Assembly: GCA_023252055.1 (NCBI GenBank)
Contig: JAHEXP010000008.1
Location: 1-46,305 of the forward strand
From: Coriobacteriia bacterium
GTDB taxonomy: Bacteria; Actinomycetota; Coriobacteriia; Anaerosomatales; PALSA-660
Reading direction: 5' to 3'
Length of the DNA stretch: 46,305 nucleotides
The position numbers were made by a program, and so were the translations under genes. The notes beneath the pieces were generated by a model, which was not told the origin of the DNA, searched no databases, and saw only the letters and a list, made by a program, of their open reading frames with translations. Positions 25,067 through 36,659 of the stretch are shown here, piece after piece; within the stretch, counting starts at the first letter, position 1; every line of letters starts with the position of its first letter.

Positions 25067-25675
25067 ATGCCCGATAAGCGGAACACGCACGGTGCTCCGC
25101 GCGACGACGAGCGCGCGCCGAAGGTCGCTCCCGGCACCGATCCGGAGCTTGTGGACGACCTCGGCGCGCTGCTCGGCGAGCAGCGCGACACCTCAGCAGC
25201 GCTCGAGGCCGCCCGCGACGAGGCAGCTCGCAACCTGGCGACCGCGCAGCGCTGGCAGGCCGAGTTCGAGAACTACAAGCGCCGCCAGGAGCGTGACGCG
25301 CTCGACGTGCGCCTCCGCGCGAGCGAGCGCATCATCACCGAGCTGATCCCGGTGCTCGACGATCTCGACCGGACGATCGCGCACACGGTCGCGAGCGCCG
25401 ATTCCGGTGGAGAGCTCGAGCACCTGCTCTCCGGCGTCGAGATGGTGCGCTCCCGGGTCCTCTCCGTGTTCGCCAAGGAGGGCGTCGACGTCGTCGACCC
25501 GTTCGGCTCGGAGTTCGATCCGCACTCCCACCACGCGGTCGGGCAGCGCGAGGATCTCGAAGTGCCGGAGAACACGGTGGTCGAGGTGTACCAGAAGGGC
25601 TACCTGATGGGCGGCCGGGTCGTTCGCCCGGCGATGGTCATCGTGAGCGCCGGCGGCCCTGCGCGCACGGCGTAG
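25067..25675 (+). CDS. grpE: Nucleotide exchange factor GrpE
   Basis: GrpE releases ADP from DnaK. The protein has 202 residues: a charged disordered N-terminus, a long coiled-coil helix (about 40-90, with EFENYKRRQERD typical of the family) and a C-terminal beta domain with DVVDPFGSEFDPHSHHAV and VVEVYQKGYLMGGRVVRPAMV, the GrpE signature. It begins 8 bases after the dnaK stop and ends 12 bases before dnaJ. Confidence 0.96.
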   Translation: MPDKRNTHGAPRDDERAPKVAPGTDPELVDDLGALLGEQRDTSAALEAARDEAARNLATAQRWQAEFENYKRRQERDALDVRLRASERIITELIPVLDDLDRTIAHTVASADSGGELEHLLSGVEMVRSRVLSVFAKEGVDVVDPFGSEFDPHSHHAVGQREDLEVPENTVVEVYQKGYLMGGRVVRPAMVIVSAGGPARTA

Positions 25676-25687
25676 GCGGGGGCCACC

Positions 25688-26851
25688 ATGGCCGCCAAGG
25701 ACTACTACGAGACGCTCGGTGTGCCGAAGTCCGCGACCGCCGAGGAGATCAAGAAGGCGTACCGCCGACTTGCCCGCAAACACCACCCGGACACCGGCGG
25801 CACCGAGGAGAAGTTCAAGGAGATCGGCGAGGCCTACGAGGTCCTCTCCGACCCCGAGAAGAGAAGCCAATACGACCAGTTCGGCGCGTACTTCGGCGGG
25901 AACGTGCCTCCCGGCGCAGGAAGTTCCGGCGCGGGCGCGGGTGGCTGGCCCGGCGGTGCACCTGGCCAAGGCGGCTACCAGTATTCCAACGTCGACCTCG
26001 GCGACCTCGGCGACATGTTCGGCAACCTCTTCGGTGGCGGCATGCCCGGCGGGGCGACCACCGGCTCGTCGCGCGGCAAGGCGCAAGCCTCTGCGCAGCG
26101 CGGGCGCGACCTCACGTACGAGGTCTCTCTCAGTTTCGACGACGCGCTGACCGGCGTCTCCACCAAGGTGGACGTGCAGCGCACAGAGAACTGCCCCACC
26201 TGTCACGGATCGGGAGCCGCTCCCGGGACCTCGCCCGTCACGTGCCCCGTCTGCCATGGCAGCGGCCACGTAGCCGAGGGTCAGGGCCTGTTCTCATTCT
26301 CACGGCCCTGCCCGCGCTGCGGGGGCGCCGGCACCGTCATCGAGACGCCGTGCCCGACGTGCCGGGGCAAGGGCAAGGTCGTCAAGACGAAGCCGGTGAC
26401 CATCCAGATCCCACCCGGCGTCACCGACGGCGGCAAGATCCGCTTCAAGGGCAAGGGGGAGCCCGGCAGCGGCGGGGGACCCGCCGGCGACCTCTACGTG
26501 GTCACGCGGATCAAGGCGCATCCGTACTTCACCCGCGAGGGCGCGGACGTGATCCTCGAGCTTCCGGTGACCGTCACCGAGGCCGCTCTGGGCGCCCAAC
26601 TCGAGGTGCCGACGCCCGGCGGAGGGCGCGTGAAGCTCAAGGTCGCCGAGGGCACGCAGGACGGCAAGGTGTACAAGCTCCCGGGCAAGGGCGCACCGCG
26701 CCTGAAGGGCAACGGGAGCGGCGACATGCGCGTCCGCGTCAAGCTCGTGGTTCCGCAGGACCTCAACGCCGAGCAGAAGGAACTCCTGAAGAGGTTCGCC
26801 TCCTCGCGGGGTGAAGCGGACTCGGTCCGCGCTCACCTCGCGAAGGACTGA
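25688..26851 (+). CDS. dnaJ: Co-chaperone DnaJ (Hsp40)
   Basis: Hsp40 of 387 residues that delivers substrates to DnaK and stimulates its ATPase. The J domain (about 1-68) starts [22 protein letters not shown] and contains the essential HPD in KHHPDTGG. A Gly-rich linker (about 75-130) follows. The zinc-binding region has four CxxCxGxG repeats: [24 protein letters not shown] and CPTCRGKG. The C-terminal substrate domain completes it, so this is a full type I DnaJ. Third gene of the operon, 16 bases before hspR. Confidence 0.97.
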   Translation: MAAKDYYETLGVPKSATAEEIKKAYRRLARKHHPDTGGTEEKFKEIGEAYEVLSDPEKRSQYDQFGAYFGGNVPPGAGSSGAGAGGWPGGAPGQGGYQYSNVDLGDLGDMFGNLFGGGMPGGATTGSSRGKAQASAQRGRDLTYEVSLSFDDALTGVSTKVDVQRTENCPTCHGSGAAPGTSPVTCPVCHGSGHVAEGQGLFSFSRPCPRCGGAGTVIETPCPTCRGKGKVVKTKPVTIQIPPGVTDGGKIRFKGKGEPGSGGGPAGDLYVVTRIKAHPYFTREGADVILELPVTVTEAALGAQLEVPTPGGGRVKLKVAEGTQDGKVYKLPGKGAPRLKGNGSGDMRVRVKLVVPQDLNAEQKELLKRFASSRGEADSVRAHLAKD

Positions 26852-26867
26852 GGGAAGGACGACCTGG

Positions 26868-27287
26868 ATGCCACGAAGACGCCGCGGGACCCAAGTGGAC
26901 AGTGACCGTCCGCTGTACATGATCAGCGTCGCAGCCGAACTGGCGGGCGTGCATCCGCAGACGCTTCGGATCTACGAGCGCAGGCAGCTCGTGAGCCCCA
27001 AGCGGAGCTCGGGCAACACCCGCCTGTACTCGGATGCCGACATCGAGCGCCTGCGCCTCATCCAGCAGCTCACCCAGGACGAGGGCATCAACCTCGCCGG
27101 TGTGATCCACATCATCGAGCTGGAGGACGAGCGCGCCCGCCTGGATGACGAGACGCGGCAACTGCGCATGCTCGTGGAAGCGATGCGCCGCCGTTTGGCG
27201 GAGCATGAGGCAGCCCGCGCCCGGGTCACCCGGACAGAGCTGGTACTCGTGCCGCGCGGCGGGCTCCAGAGGAGATTCATGGGGTGA
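26868..27287 (+). CDS. hspR: Heat-shock repressor HspR (MerR family)
   Basis: MerR-type repressor of 139 residues. The winged helix-turn-helix reads YMISVAAELAGVHPQTLRIYERRQLVSPKRSSGNTR in overlapping blocks (for example HPQTLRIYERRQLV) and matches HspR, including the missing effector domain of typical MerR proteins. A coiled-coil region (about 85-120) follows, then a short basic tail. I start at the ATG at 26868 behind AGGGAAGGA; the track ORF begins inside dnaJ. HspR binds HAIR sites with DnaK as co-repressor, and the HAIR-like site at 23068 is its probable target. It is encoded between dnaJ and clpB. Confidence 0.94.
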   Translation: MPRRRRGTQVDSDRPLYMISVAAELAGVHPQTLRIYERRQLVSPKRSSGNTRLYSDADIERLRLIQQLTQDEGINLAGVIHIIELEDERARLDDETRQLRMLVEAMRRRLAEHEAARARVTRTELVLVPRGGLQRRFMG

Positions 27288-27320
27288 TGGCCCGCCCCTC
27301 GATGCGAAGGACGATGCGTC

Positions 27321-29909
<2,589 letters not shown>

Positions 29910-29935
29910 AGCGACGGTGATGCGGCGACCGTTCC

Positions 29936-30244
29936 CTACTTCACGAAGTAGGCGATCAGCGCGGACCGCTCCGCGGCGGTCAGGTTCGCACCGTGCCCGA
30001 CCATGCGGTCGAGCAGCTTCTCCGCGGCGTCCGTGCTGGGCGCCTTCCAGTTCAGCGCCTTTGCGACCGGATGACACCCGAAACACCGCGCCTCGACGAT
30101 CTCCTCGACGCGGCTCGGAGCCTGAGTGGGCGCCTGCGCGGGAGTCCTCGGAGTGGCGGAGCACGCCGTGACCGCTAACGCGGCGGCCATGAGGAGCAGG
30201 GCGGCGCAGGCCCGTGCCGTTCGCTTGGTCGTCGGCGCGTGCAT
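29936..30244 (-). CDS. Monohaem cytochrome c lipoprotein
   Basis: Secreted c-type cytochrome of 102 residues. A signal peptide (ALLLMAAALAVTAC) ends in a lipobox Cys, a Pro/Thr-rich spacer follows, and a single CFGCH haem-binding site is present near residue 57, with a candidate axial Met in LLDRMVGHG. The C-terminal ERSALIAYFVK is typical of small class I cytochromes. I start at ATG 30244, behind AGGAGC; the track ORF extends 50 residues upstream in the frame of the neighbouring gene. It is 8 bases downstream of a small membrane protein, its likely partner in electron transfer at the outer face of the membrane. Confidence 0.88.
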   Translation of the reverse strand: MHAPTTKRTARACAALLLMAAALAVTACSATPRTPAQAPTQAPSRVEEIVEARCFGCHPVAKALNWKAPSTDAAEKLLDRMVGHGANLTAAERSALIAYFVK

Positions 30245-30252
30245 CGAGGCTC

Positions 30253-30471
30253 CTAACCGATCGAGATGCCGAGCCAGCTGACGATCCCGACAACGCCGTG
30301 CACTGCCACAAGGGTAGCGAGCCCGTAGCCGATGAGCCGATGCGTAGCGCGAATGCGTGGGACCCGGTGGCGGTGCATCCGGTGACCGCTCCATGCCTGG
30401 AAGGCGACGGCCAGCGCGAGCGCGACGCCCGACGGCACCAGAACGCTAGCCAGTGGGAGTCCGAACAGCAC
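30253..30471 (-). CDS. Small two-helix membrane protein, possible haem-b anchor
   Basis: Membrane protein of 72 residues with two hydrophobic helices (about 4-27 and 47-69). It has five His: H30, H33 and H35 in the SGHRMHRHR loop, H44 at the start of helix 2 and H58 within it. The H44/H58 pair, spaced by 14, could bind haem b, but I recognise no family. The GTG start at 30471 follows a strong AAGGAGG site. Its partner is the cytochrome c lipoprotein gene 8 bases downstream. It may be a quinol- or membrane-side electron donor to that cytochrome; this is inference. Confidence 0.65.
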   Translation of the reverse strand: MLFGLPLASVLVPSGVALALAVAFQAWSGHRMHRHRVPRIRATHRLIGYGLATLVAVHGVVGIVSWLGISIG

Positions 30472-30503
30472 CGCGCCTCCTTCCGCACGCAGCGGACGTC
30501 GCG

Positions 30504-30512
30504 TATGTACCC
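30504..30512 (-). promoter_or_regulatory. Possible -10 region of the cytochrome c operon
   Basis: On the minus strand GGGTACATA lies about 33 bases before the GTG of the small membrane protein; TACATA would be the -10. It fits the GGGTA pattern seen before other genes here. The -35 position is not convincing. Confidence 0.3.
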
Positions 30513-30598
30513 TGATCGGAGCGCCGACCCTTTCGGTGCACGTCCGTGCGGAGCGGGTGGCTGCTGTCGCGCGACCTGCGGCGAACCGCGAGCCGCCC

Positions 30599-32071
30599 TT
30601 ACAGTCCCGTGCCGATGAGGGCCGCCGGGATCGTCTTGAGGCACAGCTTGAGGTCCACCCACAGGCTGGTGTTCCTGCCGTACATGAGGTCCTGGAAGGT
30701 CATCTCGTCGAACGACACGCGGTTGCGTCCGACGACCTGCCACACACCGGTGATGCCGGACTGGACCTCGAGACGCTGGCGCTGCCAGTCGTCGTACTTC
30801 GCGGCCTCGTAGGGCAGGGGCGGGCGCGGGCCGACGAGGCTCATATCCCCGCGAAGGACGTTGATAAGCTGCGGGATCTCGTCGAGCGAGTACTTGCGGA
30901 TGAAGCGTCCCACCGGGGTGACGCGCGGGTCGTGGACGAGGTGGAAGACGCCGTTGCCGTTCTCGTCGGTCATCGTCGGCTTGGCATCGCCCGTGATCAT
31001 CGCCTGGACGTAGCGCTCGTGCGCGGACGAGTCGCTGTTGACGTACATCGAGCGGAACTTCAGGAAACCGAAGGTCGTCCCGGAGCGCCCCACCCTCGTC
31101 TGCGACAAGAAGACGGGTCCAGGTGACGTCAGCTTGATCGCGGCGGCTATGGCTGCGATGACCGGAGACAGCAAGAGAAGCGCGATCCCGGATCCCACGA
31201 TGTCGAGCGTGCGTTTGAACGCGTACCCTCGCGGCGCAGACGGCGTCCTGCGCACGCGCGTCACGGGGGTCTGGAACAGCGTCTTGAGGAGTTTGCTGCC
31301 CTCGAGCGGCCCCAGGAGCCCCGACGCCACGTATACGTCGACGCCGCGATCCTGGGCCACACCGACGAGGCCCATGATGTCCCGCGGCGCGATGCTGCTG
31401 CTGTCGATGAACAGGGAGTCGGCAGCGAGGTCGTCTGCCGGGCGGTCGCCGGCTTCCCAGATCAGCGCTTCCGACCAGGACTTCGTCGGGCCTTCGTCGT
31501 CGATGCAGCACACACGGTTGAAACCGCGAAGCTTGCCCAAGCGGGCCGCGATGCGGCGTGACTCGGGCGAATCGCCCACCACGTATGCGACCGGTTCGTG
31601 CTTCTTGACCCACGACTCGTACATCTCATGCAGCGCGCCGAGGCGCAGCGGAAACGTGAAGAGGGGGAGCATCGCGAACGTCAGCATCAGCGTGAGCCGC
31701 GAGATCGTGATCCAGCCCGACCCTATGACGAATGCCGCAGCCGAAGAGACGATGAAAGCGAGCGTGGAGGCCCGCAGGATGGTCCAGGCGTGGAGCGGCC
31801 GGGAAACGTACGCATCACGCTCGTAGAGGCCCGCTGCGGCGAACGCAGCGAGCACGGTCACGAACGGGAGGGCGAGGGACCAATCGATGGAGACGGGCAC
31901 GGGCTCCAGTCCGAGCCAGGGCGCCACGCCGCTGCGCAGAGCAAGGGCGGACAGCGTCGCCAGAAGCACGGCCACGCAATCCGCCACGATGCCTGCACGC
32001 CGCATCATCACCCGCCCGTCCCTCCCTGCGGGGGACTCGCCCCCGACCGATGCCCCATGTTCCTGCAACAT
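30599..32071 (-). CDS. Polyprenyl-phosphate sugar-1-phosphate transferase (WbaP/WcaJ type)
   Basis: Initiating enzyme of polysaccharide synthesis; it transfers a sugar-1-phosphate from an NDP-sugar to undecaprenyl phosphate. About 490 residues: four N-terminal membrane helices, a Rossmann-like domain ([18 protein letters not shown]), a fifth helix ([20 protein letters not shown]) and the bacterial sugar transferase domain with [52 protein letters not shown] and the C-terminal [12 protein letters not shown] favour the ATG at 32071 with GGGAG upstream and a TATGCT -10 about 65 bases before it; the ATG at 32008 is an alternative. The sugar is not predictable. The rest of the pathway lies further along the same strand. 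Confidence 0.92.
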   Translation of the reverse strand: MLQEHGASVGGESPAGRDGRVMMRRAGIVADCVAVLLATLSALALRSGVAPWLGLEPVPVSIDWSLALPFVTVLAAFAAAGLYERDAYVSRPLHAWTILRASTLAFIVSSAAAFVIGSGWITISRLTLMLTFAMLPLFTFPLRLGALHEMYESWVKKHEPVAYVVGDSPESRRIAARLGKLRGFNRVCCIDDEGPTKSWSEALIWEAGDRPADDLAADSLFIDSSSIAPRDIMGLVGVAQDRGVDVYVASGLLGPLEGSKLLKTLFQTPVTRVRRTPSAPRGYAFKRTLDIVGSGIALLLLSPVIAAIAAAIKLTSPGPVFLSQTRVGRSGTTFGFLKFRSMYVNSDSSAHERYVQAMITGDAKPTMTDENGNGVFHLVHDPRVTPVGRFIRKYSLDEIPQLINVLRGDMSLVGPRPPLPYEAAKYDDWQRQRLEVQSGITGVWQVVGRNRVSFDEMTFQDLMYGRNTSLWVDLKLCLKTIPAALIGTGL

Positions 32072-32135
32072 CCCGCTCACTCCCGCCGGTGTGGCTCCTG
32101 CTTCCCGGATATCGGCAGGTGAGTGGGTGCAATTG

Positions 32136-32141
32136 AGCATA
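32136..32141 (-). promoter_or_regulatory. Possible -10 box of the sugar transferase gene
   Basis: GGGTATGCT on the minus strand contains TATGCT about 65 bases before the favoured start codon. No consensus -35 is apparent. Confidence 0.3.
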
Positions 32142-32259
32142 CCCAGATTCTGTGAAGACGAGCCGGGGGACGGCGATCCGCCTGCCGGGGCTCGGCCGGC
32201 CTTCGTCGCCAACGCCTCGTCGGCCTACAGGAAAGCGCGCCGCGCCGCGTCCATCCTGT

Positions 32260-33126
32260 CTAGAAGAGCCGCTTCAGGAACGCGTGGGCGAGACTCGACC
32301 GCACCACCGCCTCATCGGGCGAGGCGTCGTCGGGGATGACGATCCGATGGATCCGGAAAGGATCCGTGCCGGCGCCGTTGACTCCGGCCATCGCCGAGAA
32401 GGCGCAGTGGTACCCGGCTCGTTGCGCGAACGAGGCCTCGCGCTCTCCCCAGTCGGCTGCGGTGCCGTTGGGATAGGCGAGCGCGGTGACACGGAGGCCG
32501 AAGCGGCCTTCGAGTTCGGCCTTGGCCCCCGCGATCTCGTCCCACGCACGATCGTCTGAGCACCGAGAGAGGATCGGATGCAACCGGGTGTGCGACTGGA
32601 GATCGAACGCGCCGTCCATCGCCCGCAACTCGTCGCCGGACAGGGCGCTCCGCTCCGGGAGCGCTTCCGTCTCGGAATGGCCGGCCGCCTCGAGCGCGGC
32701 GACGCGGGCCGCGTCGGGCTCCCCCTTGAGATGCTCCGCGCCGGCGACGCCCCCCGGCACCTGCGTCCACCAGAACGCCCGGTCGGTGCCCACGATGCTG
32801 CTTGCGAGGAACACGGTCGGAACCACATCGTGCGCCCTGCATACGTCGAGCAGCGCGAAGTTGCCCCGATGGCCGTCGTCGAATGTGACCGCGAGCGCGC
32901 GGTGCGGCAGCGCCTCGAGGTTCCCGCTCCGGAGCGCATCGGTGTAGCGGCTCAAGGCGATGAACGAGTAGCGTTTGGCGAGCGCGTCCAGTTGCCGGGA
33001 CAGCACTTCAGGTTCCGGGTCGTGGAGGCACAGGACCGTGACGTTCCTGCGCTGGAGGGCGTGGCGCAGCACGAACGGAAGCCCGCTGAACCTGAGCGCC
33101 GTCCAGACCTGCTGCATCACCGGCAT
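32260..33126 (-). CDS. Polysaccharide deacetylase (NodB homology)
   Basis: Carbohydrate esterase family 4-like protein of about 288 residues. The NodB catalytic and metal residues appear as TFDDGHRG (Asp-Asp) and SHTRLHP (His-x3-His), with a later Arg/Leu-Pro segment VTALAYPNGT. It should remove N- or O-acetyl groups from a glycan. I see no clear signal peptide, although the N-terminus is hydrophobic (WTALRFSGLPFVLRHAL). I favour the ATG at 33126 behind a GAGGGG stretch; the track GTG at 33237 lies within a plus-strand promoter-like region. Its placement next to the initiating transferase suggests it modifies the polysaccharide made here. Confidence 0.85.
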   Translation of the reverse strand: MPVMQQVWTALRFSGLPFVLRHALQRRNVTVLCLHDPEPEVLSRQLDALAKRYSFIALSRYTDALRSGNLEALPHRALAVTFDDGHRGNFALLDVCRAHDVVPTVFLASSIVGTDRAFWWTQVPGGVAGAEHLKGEPDAARVAALEAAGHSETEALPERSALSGDELRAMDGAFDLQSHTRLHPILSRCSDDRAWDEIAGAKAELEGRFGLRVTALAYPNGTAADWGEREASFAQRAGYHCAFSAMAGVNGAGTDPFRIHRIVIPDDASPDEAVVRSSLAHAFLKRLF

Positions 33127-33219
33127 CTGCCGCCCCTCGGATGTCTCGGACCCGCTCGTGTCACGCTTCGTATGAGGGTACCCGCATTCCGCGGAGGCAG
33201 CCACCGCAAGGCGGGCATC

Positions 33220-33229
33220 GGGTACGATG
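33220..33229 (+). promoter_or_regulatory. GGGTACGATG promoter-like element
   Basis: Third perfect copy of the decamer found before lon and dnaK, 86 bases upstream of the plus-strand epimerase ATG. TACGAT would be the -10. No good -35 is visible. Confidence 0.35.
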
Positions 33230-33314
33230 AGGCTCACTCCGGATCCCCCCGGATCAGACCCGTAGCTGCGCCCCCATCGGCGTTCGCGGGACCCGCCCGG
33301 CTTGGAGGAAGTAG

Positions 33315-34277
33315 ATGCGCGCAGTGGTCACCGGCTGTGCCGGCTTCATAGGCTCTTCGCTGACGGACCGCCTCCTCGAACTCGGGAACGAGGTCGTCGG
33401 GATCGACTCCTTCGACGACTACTACGCACCATCGGCGAAGCGCGATAACCTCGCCGGGGCGCTGCGCGACCCCGCCTTCACCTTGGTGGAGGGGGATCTC
33501 CTGGATCTGGCTCGGCCCGACGCCGCCTGCACCGGCTCGCTGAGGGAGATCATCTCCGCGGCCGACCACGTGTACCACCTCGCAGCGCAGCCCGGCGTGC
33601 GGGAGAGCTGGGGCCGCACCTTCGAGAGTTACGCGCGCAACAACGTTCTGGCGACCCAGGTGCTGCTCGAGTGCGCCAAGGACGTCGGGGTGGAGTCGTT
33701 CGTATGCGCCTCGAGCTCCTCGGTGTACGGGGATACGGACATGCTGCCGATGGACGAGGAGGCGGCATGCCGGCCGTACTCGCCCTACGGAGTCACGAAG
33801 CTTGCCGGCGAGAACCTGGCACGGCTGTACGCCCGCAACTTCGGGATGCCCGCGGTCGTGCTGCGGTTCTTCACCGTGTACGGTCCCCGGCAGCGGCCCG
33901 ACATGGCGTTCCACCGCTTCATCCGCGCCGTGCTCGAGGACCGCGATATCGAGGTCTTCGGGGACGGTTCGCAGACGCGCGACTTCACGTTCGTGGGCGA
34001 CATCGTCGACGGGATCCTCGCAGCGCCCGCCGCACCCGCCGGGTCGGTCATGAACCTGGGAGGCGGCTGCCGGGTGTCGCTCGCCGAGACGCTCGACGTG
34101 CTGGGTTCGGTCATGGGGCGCGAGGTTCGGATCAAGCGGTCTCCGGTACAGGCGGGTGACGTGAGGGACACGTGGGCGTCGGTCACACGCGCCCGTGAGC
34201 TGATCGGCTACGAGCCGAAGGTGGATCTGGCGGCCGGTCTGGACGCCGAGTACCGCTGGCTGGCAAGCATCGCGTGA
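33315..34277 (+). CDS. NAD-dependent epimerase (UDP-glucuronate epimerase-like)
   Basis: Extended short-chain dehydrogenase of 320 residues. It has VTGCAGFIGSSL at the NAD site, DSFDDYYAPSAKRDNL, characteristic of UDP-glucuronate 4-epimerases and relatives, Ser in ASSSSVYGD, and the Tyr-Lys pair YSPYGVTK. The phrase RFFTVYGPRQRPDMAFHRF is typical of the GlcA-epimerase subgroup. It would make a uronic or hexose nucleotide sugar for the polysaccharide. The ATG at 33315 follows a strong GGAGGAAG site. It is the only plus-strand gene in the locus and is convergent with the minus-strand glycosyltransferase. Confidence 0.9.
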   Translation: MRAVVTGCAGFIGSSLTDRLLELGNEVVGIDSFDDYYAPSAKRDNLAGALRDPAFTLVEGDLLDLARPDAACTGSLREIISAADHVYHLAAQPGVRESWGRTFESYARNNVLATQVLLECAKDVGVESFVCASSSSVYGDTDMLPMDEEAACRPYSPYGVTKLAGENLARLYARNFGMPAVVLRFFTVYGPRQRPDMAFHRFIRAVLEDRDIEVFGDGSQTRDFTFVGDIVDGILAAPAAPAGSVMNLGGGCRVSLAETLDVLGSVMGREVRIKRSPVQAGDVRDTWASVTRARELIGYEPKVDLAAGLDAEYRWLASIA

Positions 34278-34332
34278 CCGGTCTCATTACGAGCGCCCTT
34301 GGCTCGACCAGGCCCGTTCGTCGAGAGCGACG

Positions 34333-35547
34333 TCAGCGAGTCTGAGGGCGGAGGCGCCGGATCGTGTCGGCCAGAGGTTCGACCGCCACGCGGTAGTCGA
34401 AGCTCCGCTCCGCCACCTGCCGGCCGCACGCCCCCACCGCAGCGGACCCCTCGGGATCGGACAGGCTGCGGCGCATGCCGGCCGCGAGAGCCCCGACATC
34501 GCCGGGCGGGACGAGGAACGCGCTCCGGCCATCGGTCAAGTATGCGGCGATGTCGCTGGTGGCGGTCACAACGACCGGGCGGCCTGACGCCAGGAACTCG
34601 CCGAGCTTGGTGGGGAACCCGGCGTCCGCCTGCTGGCTCGCGGGTCGAGCCAGAACGAGCACCGACGCATCACGTAGGTGCCGGGGGACATCCTCGCGCC
34701 GAACCTGCCCTGTGAATAGCACGCGGTCAGCGATCCCGAGGTCTTCGGCGATGCGCCGGAACTCGGGGACGTTCGACACGCGCTCGTCGTCGGAGTCGCC
34801 AACGAGCCGCAGCACCACATCCGGGAAGTCGGGCGAGACCTCGGCGAAGGCTCGCATGAGCGTGGCCACGCCGTCTTTCGCCTCATTCAGCATGCCCACG
34901 TAGACCATGAGGCGCGGGTCGTGGGCGGGCGGCTGATCGGTGCGGTAGTCATCGGAGTCCACCAGGATCGGGACGACGATCACCTCCGCGGACGGGCGCG
35001 CGTGCGTGCGCGCATAGCCGGCGAGGTAGGTCGAGATCGCGACGATCACGTCGAACCGGCGCAGGAACGTCTCGCCGTGATGGACCTGGCGAGCATCACG
35101 TGACGGCCCCGCCGGCAGTCCGTGATACGGCATCTCGACGAGGCTCAGCACGTACAGCGCGCCCACCGATCTCGCCACCCGGTCGAAGAACGCGCCGGTG
35201 CGCGTGGCGCTGCCGTAGAGGAGCACCGCGTCCACCCCGCTCCGCTCGTCGAGTTCCCGGATCCGACGCCGCGCGCGCCGGAGGCTCGTCATGATCCGCC
35301 ACTTGCGCGTGATCAGGTGCGGGCTCTTGATCGTGGACACGCTGGTGTACTCGAAGGGAACGCCGCGGAACACACCGGTGACTTCGGTGTTGACCGCGGT
35401 GGATGCCTGCAATTCGCTCGGGCCGAGCATGATCACGTGCACGTCCTCGCCGGCGGCCGCGAGGCCGCGTGCGTACGCGGCGACGCGTGACGTCGCGGCG
35501 GTGCCGTTCGGGAACCCGATGTAGGGCTCGGCGACTATGACGATCAC
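34333..35547 (-). CDS. Glycosyltransferase, family 4
   Basis: GT-B fold glycosyltransferase of 404 residues, adding a sugar to the lipid-linked repeat unit. The N-terminal half has the acceptor loop PYIGFPNGTAATSR. The C-terminal half has LMVYVGMLNEAKDG and the GT4 donor motif FPTKLGEFLASGRPVVVT, with the E-x7 type Glu. Sugar and acceptor are unknown. The ATG at 35547 overlaps the stop of the upstream glycosyltransferase by four bases, so the two are translationally coupled. It is the last gene of the minus-strand run before the convergent epimerase; the 55-base gap holds no strong terminator. Confidence 0.9.
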   Translation of the reverse strand: MIVIVAEPYIGFPNGTAATSRVAAYARGLAAAGEDVHVIMLGPSELQASTAVNTEVTGVFRGVPFEYTSVSTIKSPHLITRKWRIMTSLRRARRRIRELDERSGVDAVLLYGSATRTGAFFDRVARSVGALYVLSLVEMPYHGLPAGPSRDARQVHHGETFLRRFDVIVAISTYLAGYARTHARPSAEVIVVPILVDSDDYRTDQPPAHDPRLMVYVGMLNEAKDGVATLMRAFAEVSPDFPDVVLRLVGDSDDERVSNVPEFRRIAEDLGIADRVLFTGQVRREDVPRHLRDASVLVLARPASQQADAGFPTKLGEFLASGRPVVVTATSDIAAYLTDGRSAFLVPPGDVGALAAGMRRSLSDPEGSAAVGACGRQVAERSFDYRVAVEPLADTIRRLRPQTR

Positions 35548-36644
35548 AGGTGCGTCCTCCCATGCCGGTCCATGACCGATCCGTAGATACGCACGTAGGC
35601 GTCGACCATCGTGGCGACCGAGAACCGGGGCTCCAAGCGCAACCGGCCCTCGCGGCCCATATCGGCCGCCCGCCCGGGGTCCTTGCGAAGCGAGCGCAGC
35701 GCCGAGACGAGCGCGTCGGCATCACGCGGCGGCACGAGGAATCCGGTCACGCCGTCCTCGACCAGTTCCGGGTTGCCCCCAGAGTCGGTGCACACCACCG
35801 GAAGGCCGCACGCCATGTACTCCATGATCGCGTTCGAGCAGCCCTCCGCGTGGGAGCGGGGGTCGGAGAGCAGGACGCCGACGTCTGCGGTCATGAGCGC
35901 CGGCACCACTTCGAGGCCAGGGTCCGGGAACTGCATCGTTCCTGAGGCGATGAGGTCGGCTGCCTGATGGACGAGCCCAGCGCGGTCGGGCCCGTCGCCA
36001 AGCGCGATGACGGTCCATCCTGCCGCCTCCGCGGCCAGACGGCGCGCCGCGTCGAGCAGTACCGCCCAGTCCTTCCCGTCGGCCATCCGGGCCGCCATGA
36101 CCGCCACGAAACCGTTCGTGGTCGCCGCGTCCCCCGCGCGAACCGCGCCCGCGAGGCGCGCACAGTCGAAGCCGTTGTAGACCACGTGTCCGCGCGCGCC
36201 CTCAGGGATCCCGAACGCCTCGAGGCCGGCCCGGCTGTTGGCCACGACCGTGTCGGACAGCGCCATTCCGAGCCGGTATCCCCAGGCGCGGCGCGGAGGC
36301 AGGTCGCCACGCCGGATCGTGCCCGCGACCAACGGGATACCCCTCGCGCGGCAGAACGGGACCATCGCAAGCGTGGACATCCACCCCCACGAATGCACGA
36401 TGTCGGGCGAGATGCGCGCCGCCGCACGCCACATCCGGAAGGCCGGTGTGATGTCGAAGCGGAAGCGTCGCGGGACCACGTCGACGCCGATGCCCAGGCC
36501 TTCGAGCACCGGCCGGTACGGCCCGTCTTGCATGCTCACGACGGAGGCCGACCACGGTGCGGGCAGCGAGGACGCGAGGAGCGCCAGCTGACGTTCGGCA
36601 CCGCCGTTCCACATCCCATCGGCGACCATGAGGACCTTGGCCAT
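35544..36644 (-). CDS. Glycosyltransferase, family 4
   Basis: GT4 glycosyltransferase of 366 residues. The N-terminal motif WNGGAERQLALLASSL is the usual acceptor-binding GGAE loop. The C-terminal donor site reads SNAIMEYMACGLPVVCTDSGG, with the conserved Glu, and the segment NPELVEDGVTGFLVPPRD is typical of the WbnH/RfaB-like group. It should act on the cytoplasmic side of the membrane. It is 15 bases after the RmlD-like reductase gene, so it may use the deoxy-amino sugar made by that enzyme; this is inference from order. Confidence 0.92.
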   Translation of the reverse strand: MAKVLMVADGMWNGGAERQLALLASSLPAPWSASVVSMQDGPYRPVLEGLGIGVDVVPRRFRFDITPAFRMWRAAARISPDIVHSWGWMSTLAMVPFCRARGIPLVAGTIRRGDLPPRRAWGYRLGMALSDTVVANSRAGLEAFGIPEGARGHVVYNGFDCARLAGAVRAGDAATTNGFVAVMAARMADGKDWAVLLDAARRLAAEAAGWTVIALGDGPDRAGLVHQAADLIASGTMQFPDPGLEVVPALMTADVGVLLSDPRSHAEGCSNAIMEYMACGLPVVCTDSGGNPELVEDGVTGFLVPPRDADALVSALRSLRKDPGRAADMGREGRLRLEPRFSVATMVDAYVRIYGSVMDRHGRTHL

Positions 36645-36659
36645 GTCCGCGGCCCGCCC

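Noticed and set aside
34278-34332. Terminator between the convergent epimerase and glycosyltransferase
   Set aside because: Only a 5-bp CGAGC/GCTCG stem with a 7-base loop is visible and no T tract.
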